Source: Pseudomonas sp. 8AS (GTDB lineage Bacteria; Pseudomonadota; Gammaproteobacteria; Pseudomonadales; Pseudomonadaceae). Taken from it: a DNA stretch of 64,000 bases. The stretch spans positions 2,876,228-2,940,227 of the forward strand of contig NZ_LR733406.1 of assembly GCF_902506505.1 (NCBI RefSeq), read 5' to 3'. Shown one piece after another: positions 54,202 through 63,713 of the stretch. The first letter of the stretch is position 1; each line of letters opens with the position of its first letter. Under the pieces are notes generated by a model. The model was not told where the DNA came from. It saw only the letters and a list, made by a program, of their open reading frames with translations, and made no database searches. A program made the position numbers and the translations under genes.

Positions 54202-55262
54202 GACAACATCTCCTTGCGCTCAGGGCGAATCGGCTGGGCAAAGGCCTCGGACCGGACGCGATGCTCGGCGGCAGCGGGCGTCACAATAGACAAGGCGACC
54301 GATTGCAGCGCCGGCTTAAGCTGCGCCAGCGGGGCCTGCAGCACCGCCGAGGGCAACGCCTCCGGGGCACGCGGGGCCGGTGTGCCGGACGCCTGCAGAT
54401 CAAGAATGCGCCGGGTGTAGTCGCGGGTTTCCTGGTAGGGAATGCGCTCGATCCACTCACGGGTGCTGAGCTCGCCATTGCGCGGGTCGCCGTTGCTCTG
54501 CAGCCATTCGTCGACCCTTGCCGGGCCGGCGTTGTAGGCCGCCAGCGCGAGAGCCTGATGGCCGTCGTAGCGATCCAGCATCTTGTCCAGGTAGGCGCTG
54601 CCCAGGCGCTTGTTGTAAGCGGCGTCGCTGCGCAGGCGCTGTTCGTCATACGCCAGCCCCAGCTCGCGAGCCATGTCCTGGGCGGTTTCCGGCATCAGCT
54701 GCATCAACCCCAGGGCGCCCTTGGGCGATACCGCGGCGACATTGCCGGCCGACTCCTGCCTGATCACCCGCTCGACCAGCTCCTGGAAACCGACCTTGCC
54801 GCGCTCCCACAGGCTGTCGACCTGGGCCACGCCACGCTGCCAGGTATCGCGCAGCGGCTGAACCAGGCTGGGCACGGCCAGCATCGGCTGCACCGCCGCC
54901 GGACGCTCTGGCAGCGCCGCCTCGCGCGCCGCCAGCTGCGCCTTGGCCAGCTCTGCCGGCCCGGCCGGGCCACCGGACAGCTGGGTCACCAGCAGGCTGG
55001 CGATGCCGGCCTGCTTCTGTCCGGCCAGGGTTTCGGCCAGCACTTCATCGTGGAAGTCGCGCATGGTCGACAGTTCCCGGCTGTGCATGGGGCTGCCCTC
55101 GGCCAGCACATCACCGGCCTTGCGCATCTGCTTGAGGATCTGCTGCAGGAACAATGCCTCGAACTGTTCGGCGGCCACTTCCAGCTGGCTGCGCGTGGCC
55201 TCGGCCGGGTTGCCCTGCAGGGCATGGGCAGACAGGGTCGAGTTGAGAGAAACAATGCTCAT
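54198..55262 (-). CDS. flgJ: FlgJ with rod-binding and lytic transglycosylase (SLT) domains
   Basis: A 354-residue protein. The rod-binding domain comes first (AAEQFEALFLQQILKQMRKAGD, about 28-95). The C-terminal enzyme is an SLT/GH23 lytic transglycosylase, with the catalytic Glu in RQESAGNVAAVSPKGALGLMQLMPETA (about 168-194) and ALAAYNAGPARVDEWL, rather than the glucosaminidase domain of classical FlgJ. It would cap the growing rod and cut peptidoglycan for rod passage. It overlaps flgK by 4 bases. Confidence 0.88.
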   Translation of the reverse strand: MSIVSLNSTLSAHALQGNPAEATRSQLEVAAEQFEALFLQQILKQMRKAGDVLAEGSPMHSRELSTMRDFHDEVLAETLAGQKQAGIASLLVTQLSGGPAGPAELAKAQLAAREAALPERPAAVQPMLAVPSLVQPLRDTWQRGVAQVDSLWERGKVGFQELVERVIRQESAGNVAAVSPKGALGLMQLMPETAQDMARELGLAYDEQRLRSDAAYNKRLGSAYLDKMLDRYDGHQALALAAYNAGPARVDEWLQSNGDPRNGELSTREWIERIPYQETRDYTRRILDLQASGTPAPRAPEALPSAVLQAPLAQLKPALQSVALSIVTPAAAEHRVRSEAFAQPIRPERKEMLS

Positions 55263-55274
55263 GGGGAGGTCTCG

Positions 55275-56378
55275 TCAAATCACGATCAGTTCGGCATTCA
55301 GCGCGCCGGCCTGTTCCAGCGCCTGCAGAATGCTCATCACATCGTCCGGGGTAGCGCCCAGGCTGTTCACCGTATCGATGATGCTTTCCAGGCTGGCGCC
55401 GTCCGGCCACTTGAACATCGGCTTGGCCTCCTGAGCCACGTCGATCGCCGACTGCGGCGTCACCGCCGTGGTGCCATTGCTGAAGGCGCCCGGCTGGCTG
55501 ACCTGGGGGTTCTCGCTGATGGTCACGGTAAGGCTGCCGTGGGTCACGGCGGCAGCCTTGACCCGCACGCCCTGGCCGACCACCACGGTGCCGGTACGGC
55601 TGTTGAATACCACCTTGGGCCGCTGCCGCCCCTCCTCCACCTCGACGGTTTCCAGCAGGGCCATGAAGCTGGTGCGCTGGCTGGGGGCCTGGGGCGCACG
55701 CACACTGATCTTGGTGCCATCCAGGGCCTGGGCGACGCCGCTGCCGAACACCCGCTCCAGCGCGCCGACCACCTTGGTGGCGGTCTGGAAACTGGGCTGG
55801 CGCAGGTTGAGCATGACATCCGGGCGCTGGGTGAAATCGCTGGGGATCATCCGTTCGATGGTCGCGCCATTGGGAATCCGGCCACTGTTGGCAGAGTTGA
55901 TCGCCACGCTGGAGCCGCTCTGGCCCTGGGCATTCAGGCCGCCGACCACCACCCCGCCCTGGGCCAGGGCATAGATCTCGCCATCAATGCCTCTCAGTGG
56001 CGTCATCAGCAACTGGCCACCACGCAGGCTCTTGGCATCACCGAGGGAAGAGACGGTGATATCGATCATCTGCCCCGGGCTGTAGGACGGCGGCACGCTG
56101 GCGGTGATGGTCACCGCCGCCACGTTTTTCAGCTTGGGGTCGACATTGGGCGGCAGGTTGATGCCGAACTGCTTGATCAGGTTGGCCACCGACTGGCTGG
56201 TGAACTTCACCTGGTTCTTGTCGCCGGAGCCGTCCAGGCCGACCACCAGGCCATAGCCCACCAGCTGGTTGTCGCGGATGCCTTCGACATCCACCAGCTC
56301 CATCAGCGGTACTGCCTGCACGCTCAGGGCCTGCAGCAACAGGGGCAGCCCCATCAGGGTTTTCACTATCCAGCGCAT
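55275..56378 (-). CDS. flgI: Flagellar P-ring protein FlgI
   Basis: A 367-residue periplasmic precursor; signal peptide ends near [35 protein letters not shown], the FlgI hallmark. [25 protein letters not shown] and [20 protein letters not shown] follow. It builds the ring round the rod in the peptidoglycan layer. It ends 12 bases before flgJ. Confidence 0.95.
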   Translation of the reverse strand: MRWIVKTLMGLPLLLQALSVQAVPLMELVDVEGIRDNQLVGYGLVVGLDGSGDKNQVKFTSQSVANLIKQFGINLPPNVDPKLKNVAAVTITASVPPSYSPGQMIDITVSSLGDAKSLRGGQLLMTPLRGIDGEIYALAQGGVVVGGLNAQGQSGSSVAINSANSGRIPNGATIERMIPSDFTQRPDVMLNLRQPSFQTATKVVGALERVFGSGVAQALDGTKISVRAPQAPSQRTSFMALLETVEVEEGRQRPKVVFNSRTGTVVVGQGVRVKAAAVTHGSLTVTISENPQVSQPGAFSNGTTAVTPQSAIDVAQEAKPMFKWPDGASLESIIDTVNSLGATPDDVMSILQALEQAGALNAELIVI

Positions 56379-56391
56379 GGGCCTGCCTCGA

Positions 56392-57060
56392 TTACAGCGG
56401 GAAGATCGGATGGGTGAAGAAGCGCGTCAGCCAGCCAGCCGAGTTGCTGTCGTTGAGCACGCCGCGGCCGGCGTAGGAAATCTTCGCGTTGGCCACGTTC
56501 TGCGACGACACCTGATTGAAGCGATTGATGTCGTCGACCCGCACCAGGCCGGTCAGGCGGATGAACTCCTCGCCCTGGTTCAGGCGCAGGCTCTTCTCGC
56601 CCTTGACCAGCAGCGAGCCGTTGGGCAGCACCCGGTGCACGGTGACGGCGATGGAGCCGCGCAGGGAGTTCTGCTGCGAGCTCTCGGCCGAGCCGTCGAA
56701 ATCACGCTCGGCCTCGGCAGAGGTTTCCAGCTCGTCGTAGGTCTCGCCGAGCACAGTGGGAATGCCCACCGAAATACCCGAACTCTTGCCGAAGCTGGTG
56801 CCGGCGCTCTTGCTCGACTGGGTCTGCTCCTCCAGCACCACGGTGAGAATGTCGCCGATGCGCAGGGCGCGTTGATCCTGGGTCAGGGCGCCGGTGTAGC
56901 CGGAACGAAACAAGCCGCCGCCGGTGGTCGGCGGCAGGCTGTAGTCCAGGTCCAGCGGCTGGTACTCGCTGGAATCCTCTTCCGGCAGCATCTCGTTGAA
57001 ACTGGCGCAGCCGGTCAGCCACAAGGCGCCAAGCAGGATCAGAAGCGGCTTCATAAGCAT
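56392..57060 (-). CDS. flgH: Flagellar L-ring lipoprotein FlgH
   Basis: A 222-residue outer-membrane lipoprotein: lipobox LTGC at residue 18, then [31 protein letters not shown] and [33 protein letters not shown]. It forms the outer-membrane bushing. The first ATG (57060) overlaps the flgG stop (TGATG); a second ATG two codons later is possible. Confidence 0.95.
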   Translation of the reverse strand: MLMKPLLILLGALWLTGCASFNEMLPEEDSSEYQPLDLDYSLPPTTGGGLFRSGYTGALTQDQRALRIGDILTVVLEEQTQSSKSAGTSFGKSSGISVGIPTVLGETYDELETSAEAERDFDGSAESSQQNSLRGSIAVTVHRVLPNGSLLVKGEKSLRLNQGEEFIRLTGLVRVDDINRFNQVSSQNVANAKISYAGRGVLNDSNSAGWLTRFFTHPIFPL

Positions 57061-57845
57061 CAGACGGTCTGGTTGAGGAACTGCAGCATGCCGGACGCGG
57101 CATCCAGCACCTTGGCGTTGGCCTCGTAGGCGCGCTGGATGCCGATCATGTTGACCATGGCCTCGACCACCTGCACGTTGGAGCCTTCCAGCACGCCTTG
57201 CTTGATATTGCCCAGGCCATCGGCGCCCGGCGTGCCTTCCACCGGCTCTCCGCTGGCCGCGCTTTCCTTGTACAGGTTGCCGCCCAGGGCCTCGAGGCCG
57301 GCCGGGTTGACGAAGTTGACCAAGGTGATCTGGCCAATCTCGCTCGGCGCAGTGTCGCCCGGCAGCACCACGGTGACGATACCGTCGCTGCCCACGGTGA
57401 AGCGGCTGCTGCCTTCAGGCACTTCCAGGCCCGGCGACAACGGCAGGCCCTGGGCGTTGACCACGATGCCTTCGGCATTGAGCTGGAACTGGCCGTTCTC
57501 GGTGTAATAGATGTCGCCGTTGGGTGACTCGACCTGGAAGAAGCCACGACCGACGATGGCCAGGTCCATGGGCTGGCCGGTGGGCTGCATGCTGCCTTCG
57601 GTGAAGGTCTTCTGCGTGCCGACCACGCGCACGCCGCTACCCAGCTGGATGCCGGAAGGCACGGTGTTGACCGCATCCGCCTGGGCACCGGGCTGCACCT
57701 CGACCGAGTAGAAGAGGTCCTCGAATACCGCGCGATCGCTCTTGAAACCGACGGTATTGACGTTGGCCAGGTTGTTGGCCACGGTCGACAGCGCGGTGTC
57801 CTGCGCCGCCAGACCGGTCTTGCTGACCCAAAGTGCCGAACTCAT
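57060..57845 (-). CDS. flgG: Distal rod protein FlgG
   Basis: A 261-residue rod protein, with the N-terminal DTALSTVANNLANVNTVGFK and the C-terminal EAMVNMIGIQRAYEANAKVL motifs of the axial family. Its length is normal for FlgG. It is 12 bases after flgF and coupled to flgH by a TGATG overlap. Confidence 0.95.
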   Translation of the reverse strand: MSSALWVSKTGLAAQDTALSTVANNLANVNTVGFKSDRAVFEDLFYSVEVQPGAQADAVNTVPSGIQLGSGVRVVGTQKTFTEGSMQPTGQPMDLAIVGRGFFQVESPNGDIYYTENGQFQLNAEGIVVNAQGLPLSPGLEVPEGSSRFTVGSDGIVTVVLPGDTAPSEIGQITLVNFVNPAGLEALGGNLYKESAASGEPVEGTPGADGLGNIKQGVLEGSNVQVVEAMVNMIGIQRAYEANAKVLDAASGMLQFLNQTV

Positions 57846-57857
57846 AACTACCTCCGG

Positions 57858-58583
57858 TTACCCGCGAATCATGCGGTTGCCAGCCTCGGACAGGTCCTCG
57901 GCCGCTTTCATCATCTTCACCTGGGTCTCGAACAGACGGCTCAGGCTCATGCTCGCCACCAGTTCGCCGACGGCCGACACGTTGCTCGCTTCCAGGTAGC
58001 CACTGACCAGGCGCACCTCTTCGCTGGCCTCGGCCGGCTGACCGTCGCGGGTCACCAGCAGGCCGCTGCTGTCCTTGGTCAGGTTGGCCGCCGGAATGTC
58101 CACGCGCTTGATGCGGTCGACTTCAGCCATCAGGTAGTCGCCACGCGGAATCACCGACACGGTGCCGTCGCTGCCGATGTGCAGGCTGTCGTACTCCGGC
58201 AGGGTGATCGGCCCGCCCTCACCCAGCAGCGGCCGGCCATTGATGGTCAGGCGCAGCTCGGCATCCACCTGGATGCTGCCGTGACGGGTGTACAGCTCGC
58301 CCTCCGGCCCTTCCAGGGCAATCATGCCCTGGCCCTGCACGGCCATGTCCAGGTCGCGCCCGGTGGCCATCAGCGCCCCGGCCTGCATGTTCACCCCGTT
58401 GTCGCGCAGGCGCGCCAGGTGCCGGCTGTCATAGCCATAACCCTGCACGGCGACGGCCTCGGCCTGCTCCATGTCGGCGCGAAAACCGGGCGTGGTGGCG
58501 TTGGCCAGATTGTTCGCACGCAGCTGCAGCGAACTCATGGTGCGGCTGGCGGCGGTCATTGCGGTAAAGCCCAAACGGTCCAT
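57858..58583 (-). CDS. flgF: Proximal rod protein FlgF
   Basis: A 241-residue rod protein with AASRTMSSLQLRANNLANATTPGF at the N-terminus, GAMIxxG-like AGALMATGRDLDMAVQGQGMIALEG in the middle, and the C-terminal LVASMSLSRLFETQVKMMKAAED. It is 11 bases after flgE. Confidence 0.92.
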   Translation of the reverse strand: MDRLGFTAMTAASRTMSSLQLRANNLANATTPGFRADMEQAEAVAVQGYGYDSRHLARLRDNGVNMQAGALMATGRDLDMAVQGQGMIALEGPEGELYTRHGSIQVDAELRLTINGRPLLGEGGPITLPEYDSLHIGSDGTVSVIPRGDYLMAEVDRIKRVDIPAANLTKDSSGLLVTRDGQPAEASEEVRLVSGYLEASNVSAVGELVASMSLSRLFETQVKMMKAAEDLSEAGNRMIRG

Positions 58584-58594
58584 GCGATCAGTCC

Positions 58595-59791
58595 TCAGAT
58601 GGCGCCAAACAACACCTGGATCAGTTCCTTGTTGGTGGTCAGCACCTTGGTGTTGGCCTGGTAGTTGCGCTGGCCTTCCATCAGGCTGACCAGTTGCTGG
58701 GTCAGGTCGACGTTGGAGTTTTCCAGGGTGCCGGCCGCCAGGTTGCCGAACGAACCGACGCCGGCCACACCATACAGCGGCTGCCCCGACTCGCCGGTTT
58801 CGCTCCAGGCGGTACCGTTCTCGTTGCGCAGACCCTGGGCGTTGATGAAGTTGGCCAGTACCACCTGGCCCTGCAGCATGCGCTGGCCATTGCTGTAGTT
58901 GGCGAACACGCGGCCGTCCTTCTCCACCGCCAGGCCGGTCTGCTCACCGGCCGAATAGCCGGTGGCCAGGTTGGTGGTGACCACGAAGTCCGAGCCGTAC
59001 TGACTGCTGCCGGTGTAATCGACGGCAACGTTCAGGGCGTTGGCCCCCGGCGCGTTGAAGCTCACGGCAACCGGGCCGGCCGGCGCGGTCAGGGCGCCGG
59101 TGGTATCGAAGGTCATGGCCACCGCACCGGCCGGCGCGGTGACCGGGGCGCCGTCGGCGTAGTAATGGGTGTCCCAGGTGTTGGCCGCGGTCTTGACGAA
59201 ATACTGGGTCAGGGTGTGTTCGCGACCCAGGGAGTCGAACACCTTGGTGGTGTAGCTGGAGTTGTAGGTGCCGACGTTGGCCGGATCGAATGGCGCCACA
59301 GTCGGCACCGCCTCGTTGGCATCGAGGTTGCCGACGAACGCCAGGCTGTCGGTGGCCTTGGCCGGCAGGTTGGCGGTCTGCAGCTGCAGGTCGCCGAGGG
59401 CGCCGACCAGCAGGTTGCCATTGGCATCCACCGGATAACCCTGCAGACGTTGGCCGCCGACGCTGGTGATGAAGTTGTCCTTGTCGGTGCCGAACACCCC
59501 GGCACGGGTGTACTGGATCGAACCGTTACTGGCGCGGGTGGTGAAGAAGCCACCACCTGAGATGGCCAGGTCCAGGCTGCGCCCGGTGGCCACCAGGGCG
59601 CCCCCCTGGCTGATGCTCTGGGTCAGGCCGAGCACTTCCACACCCATGGCCTGGCTGTCGGCATACACGCTGCCGAATTCGGTGCGCGAGGACTTGAAGC
59701 CGGTGGTGCCGGAGTTGGCGATGTTGTTGCTGATGGTGTTGAGCTGTTCGTTGACCGCATTGAGGCCGGTCAGGGCAATGTTGAAACTCAT
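58595..59791 (-). CDS. flgE: Flagellar hook protein FlgE
   Basis: A 398-residue hook subunit. It begins MSFNIALTGLNAVNEQL and keeps SNNIANSGTTGFKSSR; the variable middle is Ala/Thr/Gly-rich (about 165-285), and the C-terminus has LTQQLVSLMEGQRNYQANTKVL. It polymerises into the hook under the FlgD cap. Confidence 0.95.
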   Translation of the reverse strand: MSFNIALTGLNAVNEQLNTISNNIANSGTTGFKSSRTEFGSVYADSQAMGVEVLGLTQSISQGGALVATGRSLDLAISGGGFFTTRASNGSIQYTRAGVFGTDKDNFITSVGGQRLQGYPVDANGNLLVGALGDLQLQTANLPAKATDSLAFVGNLDANEAVPTVAPFDPANVGTYNSSYTTKVFDSLGREHTLTQYFVKTAANTWDTHYYADGAPVTAPAGAVAMTFDTTGALTAPAGPVAVSFNAPGANALNVAVDYTGSSQYGSDFVVTTNLATGYSAGEQTGLAVEKDGRVFANYSNGQRMLQGQVVLANFINAQGLRNENGTAWSETGESGQPLYGVAGVGSFGNLAAGTLENSNVDLTQQLVSLMEGQRNYQANTKVLTTNKELIQVLFGAI

Positions 59792-59830
59792 CTGTCAGTC
59801 ACCTGTGCAAAGGGGAAGGAAGCGGCTGGA

Positions 59831-60514
59831 TCACAGCAGCAGGCTGCCGGTCGCGCCGCGACCGAATTCGGTAAGGGTGTAGAACGGCACGCTGCCGATG
59901 CCCGCCACGTCGAGCACCGGGCCATCACTGCCAACGCGCACGTTGGTCACTTCGCCGGCCAGCTCGATGGTCGGGTACTCACCGCTGTCGGTGACCGCCT
60001 CGATGCTGTAGCGGCCGGGGCTCAGGCCCAGCTCGCGCGGGTCGAGGCTGAAGTTCAGGGCGCCGGCGGCATGCCCGCCCAGCGCCACCTCGTGGGTCAC
60101 GCCATTGGCGCCGGTCAGACGCAGGGTGGCGCTGCCGGCCGTATGGGCCAGCGTCAGCTGTCCGGAAATCTTGCTGCCATCGAGGGTCACGCTGTCGGCC
60201 CCGACCTTGACCTGCTGGCCGACCAGGCCGGCGGCGGCCAGGGTCTGCAGATTGTCCAGCAGCACCAGGTTGCTCTGGCTGAGCTTGGTCATGTTTTCCA
60301 GGCTCTTGACCTGGCTCATGGCCGAGAACTGGTTGAGGAACTCGGTACTGTCCACCGGCTTGGTCGGATCCTGGTTGCGGATCTGCGCCACCATCAGGTC
60401 GATGAAGTTGTTCTCCATCTGCGTGGCATCGCTGACATTCACCCCGGCGCGAATCTGCTCGTCAGCCCCGGCGATGGTCTGGCTGCCCAGGTTGGAACCA
60501 TTGACCAGCGCCAT
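59831..60514 (-). CDS. flgD: Hook cap / assembly protein FlgD
   Basis: A 227-residue scaffold with the conserved MENNFIDLMVAQIRNQDPTKPVDSTEFLNQFSAMSQVKSLE, FlgD tudor-like and FnIII-like regions (GLVGQQVKVG; LSPGRYSIEAVTDSG). It caps the growing hook. It overlaps the flgC stop by one base. Confidence 0.93.
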   Translation of the reverse strand: MALVNGSNLGSQTIAGADEQIRAGVNVSDATQMENNFIDLMVAQIRNQDPTKPVDSTEFLNQFSAMSQVKSLENMTKLSQSNLVLLDNLQTLAAAGLVGQQVKVGADSVTLDGSKISGQLTLAHTAGSATLRLTGANGVTHEVALGGHAAGALNFSLDPRELGLSPGRYSIEAVTDSGEYPTIELAGEVTNVRVGSDGPVLDVAGIGSVPFYTLTEFGRGATGSLLL

Positions 60515-60942
60515 CAGACTTCTCCCAGGCGCAGCAGGGACTGCTGCATGCTCTTGACCCGGTTGAGCACTTCCACGCCGGTTTCGAAACTGCGGGTGGC
60601 CGACATCATGTCGGTCATCTCCTCGATCTGGTTGATGTCGGCGTAGAACACATAGCCCTCGGCATTGGCCAGCGGATTGTCCGGCTCATAGCGGCGCTGG
60701 GCTTCGCGCCCGGCCGTCACCACATCGAGCACCTGCACATGGGCGCCACCCAGACCGGCCGACTGGCTGAGCTGGTCGTTGCCATAGACCGCGGCGAACA
60801 CCGGCTTGCGCGCCTGGTACACCTGCTCCGGCGTGCCGGCGGCGGAGTCGGCGTTGGCCAAGTTGCTGGCCACGGTATTGAGGCGCACGGTCTGCGCGTT
60901 CATGGATGAACCGGCGATGCGGTAGATGGCGTCGAACGACAT
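60514..60942 (-). CDS. flgC: Proximal rod protein FlgC
   Basis: A 142-residue rod subunit; MSFDAIYRIAGSSMNAQTVRLNTVASNLANADS at the N-terminus and EEMTDMMSATRSFETGVEVLNRVK at the C-terminus are the family motifs. It lies 3 bases after flgB. Confidence 0.93.
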   Translation of the reverse strand: MSFDAIYRIAGSSMNAQTVRLNTVASNLANADSAAGTPEQVYQARKPVFAAVYGNDQLSQSAGLGGAHVQVLDVVTAGREAQRRYEPDNPLANAEGYVFYADINQIEEMTDMMSATRSFETGVEVLNRVKSMQQSLLRLGEV

Positions 60943-60945
60943 GGC

Positions 60946-61305
60946 TTAGCGCCCCTCGATGGCTTGTTTGAGACCGCGGAACTTCATGGTGAGGAAGGTC
61001 AGACTGGTCTGGAAATCGGTGGCATTGCGGGCGAACTCGGCCTGTTCGACAGCCAGCTCGACGCTGTTGCCGTCCTGCGAGGCCTGGTTCGGCAGGCGGT
61101 ACTGCAGGTTGGAGCTGGCAATCGAACTGTCGAAGGCATCACCGCGATCCAGCCGCTGCATCTCCTTGGCAAAGTCCAGATCGCGCGCCTTGAACCCCGG
61201 GGTATCCTCGTTGGCCAGGTTGGCCGCCAGAATCTCGCTGCGCAGCGAACGCAGCTCCAGGGCATTGGCATGCGTACCAATGACGTCGTCGATCTTTATA
61301 CTCAT
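60946..61305 (-). CDS. flgB: Proximal rod protein FlgB
   Basis: A 119-residue rod subunit with AANLANEDTPGFKARDLDF and VELAVEQAEFARNATDFQTSLTFL. It is the first gene of the leftward axial operon flgBCDEFGHIJKL plus the lafW-like gene. GGAGGA lies about 9 bases before the ATG. A sigma-54 promoter is placed 42 bases upstream. Confidence 0.94.
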   Translation of the reverse strand: MSIKIDDVIGTHANALELRSLRSEILAANLANEDTPGFKARDLDFAKEMQRLDRGDAFDSSIASSNLQYRLPNQASQDGNSVELAVEQAEFARNATDFQTSLTFLTMKFRGLKQAIEGR

Positions 61306-61346
61306 TGCTTACCTTCCTCCTGCTGCGGGTTCAGCCGATGCCTATC

Positions 61347-61363
61347 AGCAGGAATCGTGCCCA
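61347..61363 (-). promoter_or_regulatory. Sigma-54 promoter for the flgB operon
   Basis: On the reverse strand GTGGGCACGATTCCTGCTG has GG (61361-61360) and GC (61349-61348) separated by 10 bases, with GGCACG at -24. Transcription would start near 61336, about 31 bases before flgB. Lateral systems use a sigma-54 activator (LafK type) for such promoters; none is in the window. Confidence 0.75.
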
Positions 61364-61382
61364 CCTGAAAGATAAATATAAG

Positions 61383-62201
61383 ATGTTGATAAATAAGGCT
61401 TTTACCGAGAAGCACAAAGACCCAGACGCCGCCCCGCTTCCGTTTTCACGGCCATCGGCACGGACAAGGGGAAGCGTTGCTTCCGCCTCCTTCCGCCTGC
61501 TGCTCGGCAGCCTGCTGCTGCAGGCGACGACCTTCGCCCAAGCCATGACGCTCCTGCAGCAGATCGAGCAAAGCGTCGACCAGGCACTCGCCGAGCAGGT
61601 CGCCGCCCACGCCCAGCGCCAGGGCTGGCTGGGCCTGCGCCTTGTCCGCGAGCGTGGCAGCCTGATCGGCAGCACACCCAGCCGACCCTGCCCGCTACCC
61701 CTGCAGGCCCGCCACGCCGATAGCGGCGAGGCGCCGCTCGGCCGCCAGCGCATCACCTTGCACTGCCCCGCCGACCCCGAATGGAGTGTCGATTACCTGG
61801 TCGAGGTACAGCTGTACCTGCCCGTGCTGTTTGCCAGCCAGACCGTGGAGCGTGGCCAGACCCTGCAGGCCGCCCAGCTCAAGCGCCAGGAGGCGGCGCT
61901 GGGTAAGCTGGGGCGCGGCTTCTACCACCGCGAGGAAGAGGTCATCGGCCTGGGCGCCAAACGGCGCATCCGCGCCGACCAGCTACTCACCCCCGCCCTG
62001 CTCGGCGAGGCCCTGCTGGTCAAACGCGGCCAGCAGGTGAAGATCCAGGCCAGCCAGTACGGCATCTCCGCCAGCACCCTGGGCGAAGCCCTGGAAAACG
62101 GCCAGCGCGGCGAGGTGATTCGCGTGCGCAACCTGGCCAGCGAGAAGGTGATCAAGGCCAAGGTGATGGAGGAAGGCGTGGTCAGCAGCCGTTACGAGTG
62201 A
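61383..62201 (+). CDS. flgA: Flagella basal-body P-ring assembly protein FlgA
   Basis: A 272-residue precursor; the SAF-domain region (about 170-265) shows VFASQTVERGQTLQAAQLKRQEAAL, GLGAKRRIRADQLLTPALL and VKRGQQVKIQASQYGISAS. It is the periplasmic chaperone for P-ring assembly. The signal-like helix (LLLGSLLLQATTFAQA) comes only at about residues 38-53, after a basic, AT-rich-coded leader, and no ribosome site is seen at the ATG, so the true start is uncertain. It is divergent from flgB, whereas polar flgA of pseudomonads lies elsewhere with flgM. Confidence 0.85.
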   Translation: MLINKAFTEKHKDPDAAPLPFSRPSARTRGSVASASFRLLLGSLLLQATTFAQAMTLLQQIEQSVDQALAEQVAAHAQRQGWLGLRLVRERGSLIGSTPSRPCPLPLQARHADSGEAPLGRQRITLHCPADPEWSVDYLVEVQLYLPVLFASQTVERGQTLQAAQLKRQEAALGKLGRGFYHREEEVIGLGAKRRIRADQLLTPALLGEALLVKRGQQVKIQASQYGISASTLGEALENGQRGEVIRVRNLASEKVIKAKVMEEGVVSSRYE

Positions 62202-62215
62202 CCCAGCTTCCCCTA

Positions 62216-62241
62216 TGTGGAAGCGGCTTTAGCCGCGAAGG
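62216..62241. repeat. REP element, third copy
   Basis: TGGAAGCGGCTTTAGCCGCGA plus flank repeats the palindrome seen at 27981-28000. It sits between flgA and the flagellin gene; the remaining bases to 62442 show no clear promoter. Confidence 0.7.
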
Positions 62242-62442
62242 CAGGCAACCTAGTCGGACCTCACCTGCAAACAAACAGCCCGTCACGCCCGTTGCAGAGC
62301 TATCCGCGCACCCGCCAAAAGCTGGGCGCCAGAAAAATTATGAAATTCCGCTTAAGCCTCTGCTGGTGATTGTCGCTCTACCCCTTCAGCAGGCAAACGA
62401 AGCCAGCTTTCTCTCAAGGCAACCCGCAGGAAGGAATTCATC

Positions 62443-63354
62443 ATGGCTCTGTCAATCCATACCAACTACTCCGCTCTGGTCACCCAAACCAACCTGAGCA
62501 AGAGCAATAACGCCCTGGGCACCAATCAGCAGCGCCTGGGCACCGGCTTCCGCATCAACAGCGCCGCCGACGATGCCGCCGGCCTGCAGATCGCTACCCG
62601 CCTGAACGCTGGTTCCCGCGGTATGGCCGTAGCCATGCGCAACGTAGGCGATTCGGTCTCCATGCTGCAGACCGCCGAAGGCGCATTCAGCGAAATGACC
62701 AACATCGTCCAGCGCATGAAAGACCTGGCAACCCAGGGTGCCAACGCCACCAACAGCGGCAGCGATCTGATTGCTCTGCAAAACGAATATGACGAACTGG
62801 GCAAGGAAATGGCCAACATCGTCAAGAACACTCGCTACGCTGGCAAAACCCTGTTCAGTAACGGCACCACTGTCGACGGCAGTGGCGGCACCATGTCCGC
62901 AGCAATGGTTTTCCAAATCGGTAGCAGCGCCGGCGAAACCATGAGCGTGGATCTGTCCGCAAAGCTGACCGCCCTGGGCACTGCGCTGACCAACGCAGCT
63001 GACACTTACGCCACTCCCGGCACTCCAGGTGTCGAAATTGCTAGCACTCAGGTTGCAACCACCGCCGCCAACACGAATGCCAACGGCACTATTACTGTGC
63101 TGGAAACAGCTCTGAACTCTCTCGGCGAACTGCGTGCATCCTTTGGTGCCAACATCAACCGCCTGAACCACACTTCTAACAACCTGGCCAACATGCGCGA
63201 CAACACCGAGATGGCCAAGGGCCGCATCATGGATGCCGACTTCGCCATGGAAAGCGCCAACATGTCGAAGAACAGCATGCTGATGCAGTCGGGCATCTCG
63301 ATGCTCAAGCAAGCGGGTCAGATGCCGGGCATGGTCATGTCCCTGCTGGGCTAA
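62443..63354 (+). CDS. lafA: Lateral-type flagellin
   Basis: A 303-residue flagellin. N-terminal D0/D1 (MALSIHTNYSALVTQTNLSKS.. RLGTGFRINSAADDAAGLQIATRL) and C-terminal D1/D0 (NLANMRDNTEMAKGRIMDADFAMESANMSKN.. GQMPGMVMSLLG) are intact; the central part (about 145-215) is short, Thr/Ala-rich. MALSIHTNYSALVTQ and the ending MVMSLL are characteristic of lateral flagellins (LafA) of Vibrio, Aeromonas and Shewanella relatives rather than polar FliC of Pseudomonas. AAGGA lies about 8 bases before the ATG and a strong terminator follows, as expected of a highly expressed single gene. Confidence 0.88.
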   Translation: MALSIHTNYSALVTQTNLSKSNNALGTNQQRLGTGFRINSAADDAAGLQIATRLNAGSRGMAVAMRNVGDSVSMLQTAEGAFSEMTNIVQRMKDLATQGANATNSGSDLIALQNEYDELGKEMANIVKNTRYAGKTLFSNGTTVDGSGGTMSAAMVFQIGSSAGETMSVDLSAKLTALGTALTNAADTYATPGTPGVEIASTQVATTAANTNANGTITVLETALNSLGELRASFGANINRLNHTSNNLANMRDNTEMAKGRIMDADFAMESANMSKNSMLMQSGISMLKQAGQMPGMVMSLLG

Positions 63355-63390
63355 GCACGCCCCTGGCCGCTTAACCGGCCAACTCCATCG

Positions 63391-63424
63391 CCACGGCTCT
63401 GCAGTGCAGAGCCGTGGTTTTTTG
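63391..63424 (+). terminator. Rho-independent terminator after the flagellin gene
   Basis: CCACGGCTCTGCA pairs with TGCAGAGCCGTGG around a single G (in practice a short loop) and is followed by TTTTTT. From here to 63713 I see no gene or convincing promoter. Confidence 0.92.
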
Positions 63425-63713
63425 CGTGTGGAAAATACCTGGGTAGCGCAACGCTCATGGGCGGCGCGGGGTTGAGCCATGGCGCACCCTGGCACCTCGC
63501 CTGGACAACACACAAAAGTCACGCCGCCTGCAACCAGCAATTGGCTGAGAGCAGCATCCGGGTTCAGCCACTATTCTGTGCAACAGCGCAGCCCGGCCTA
63601 GCACACCGCCACCCAGCAAACGAGACTTGCATCACCAATTTCATGACGCCAAAATGCCACCACCTCAAAGCCCTGCGCGCCCACAAGCACAATCAGAACA
63701 GCTCACGCAGTCC

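Noticed and set aside
62340..62400. Possible sigma-28 promoter before the flagellin gene (TTAAGCCT .. GTCGCTCT)
   Set aside because: Spacing is plausible but the -10 part differs too much from GCCGATAA to support a call.
63489..63506. Sigma-54-like TGGCACCTCGCCTGG before the winged-helix regulator
   Set aside because: The spacing is right, but the -12 doublet is GG instead of the near-invariant GC, so it is not listed as a promoter.
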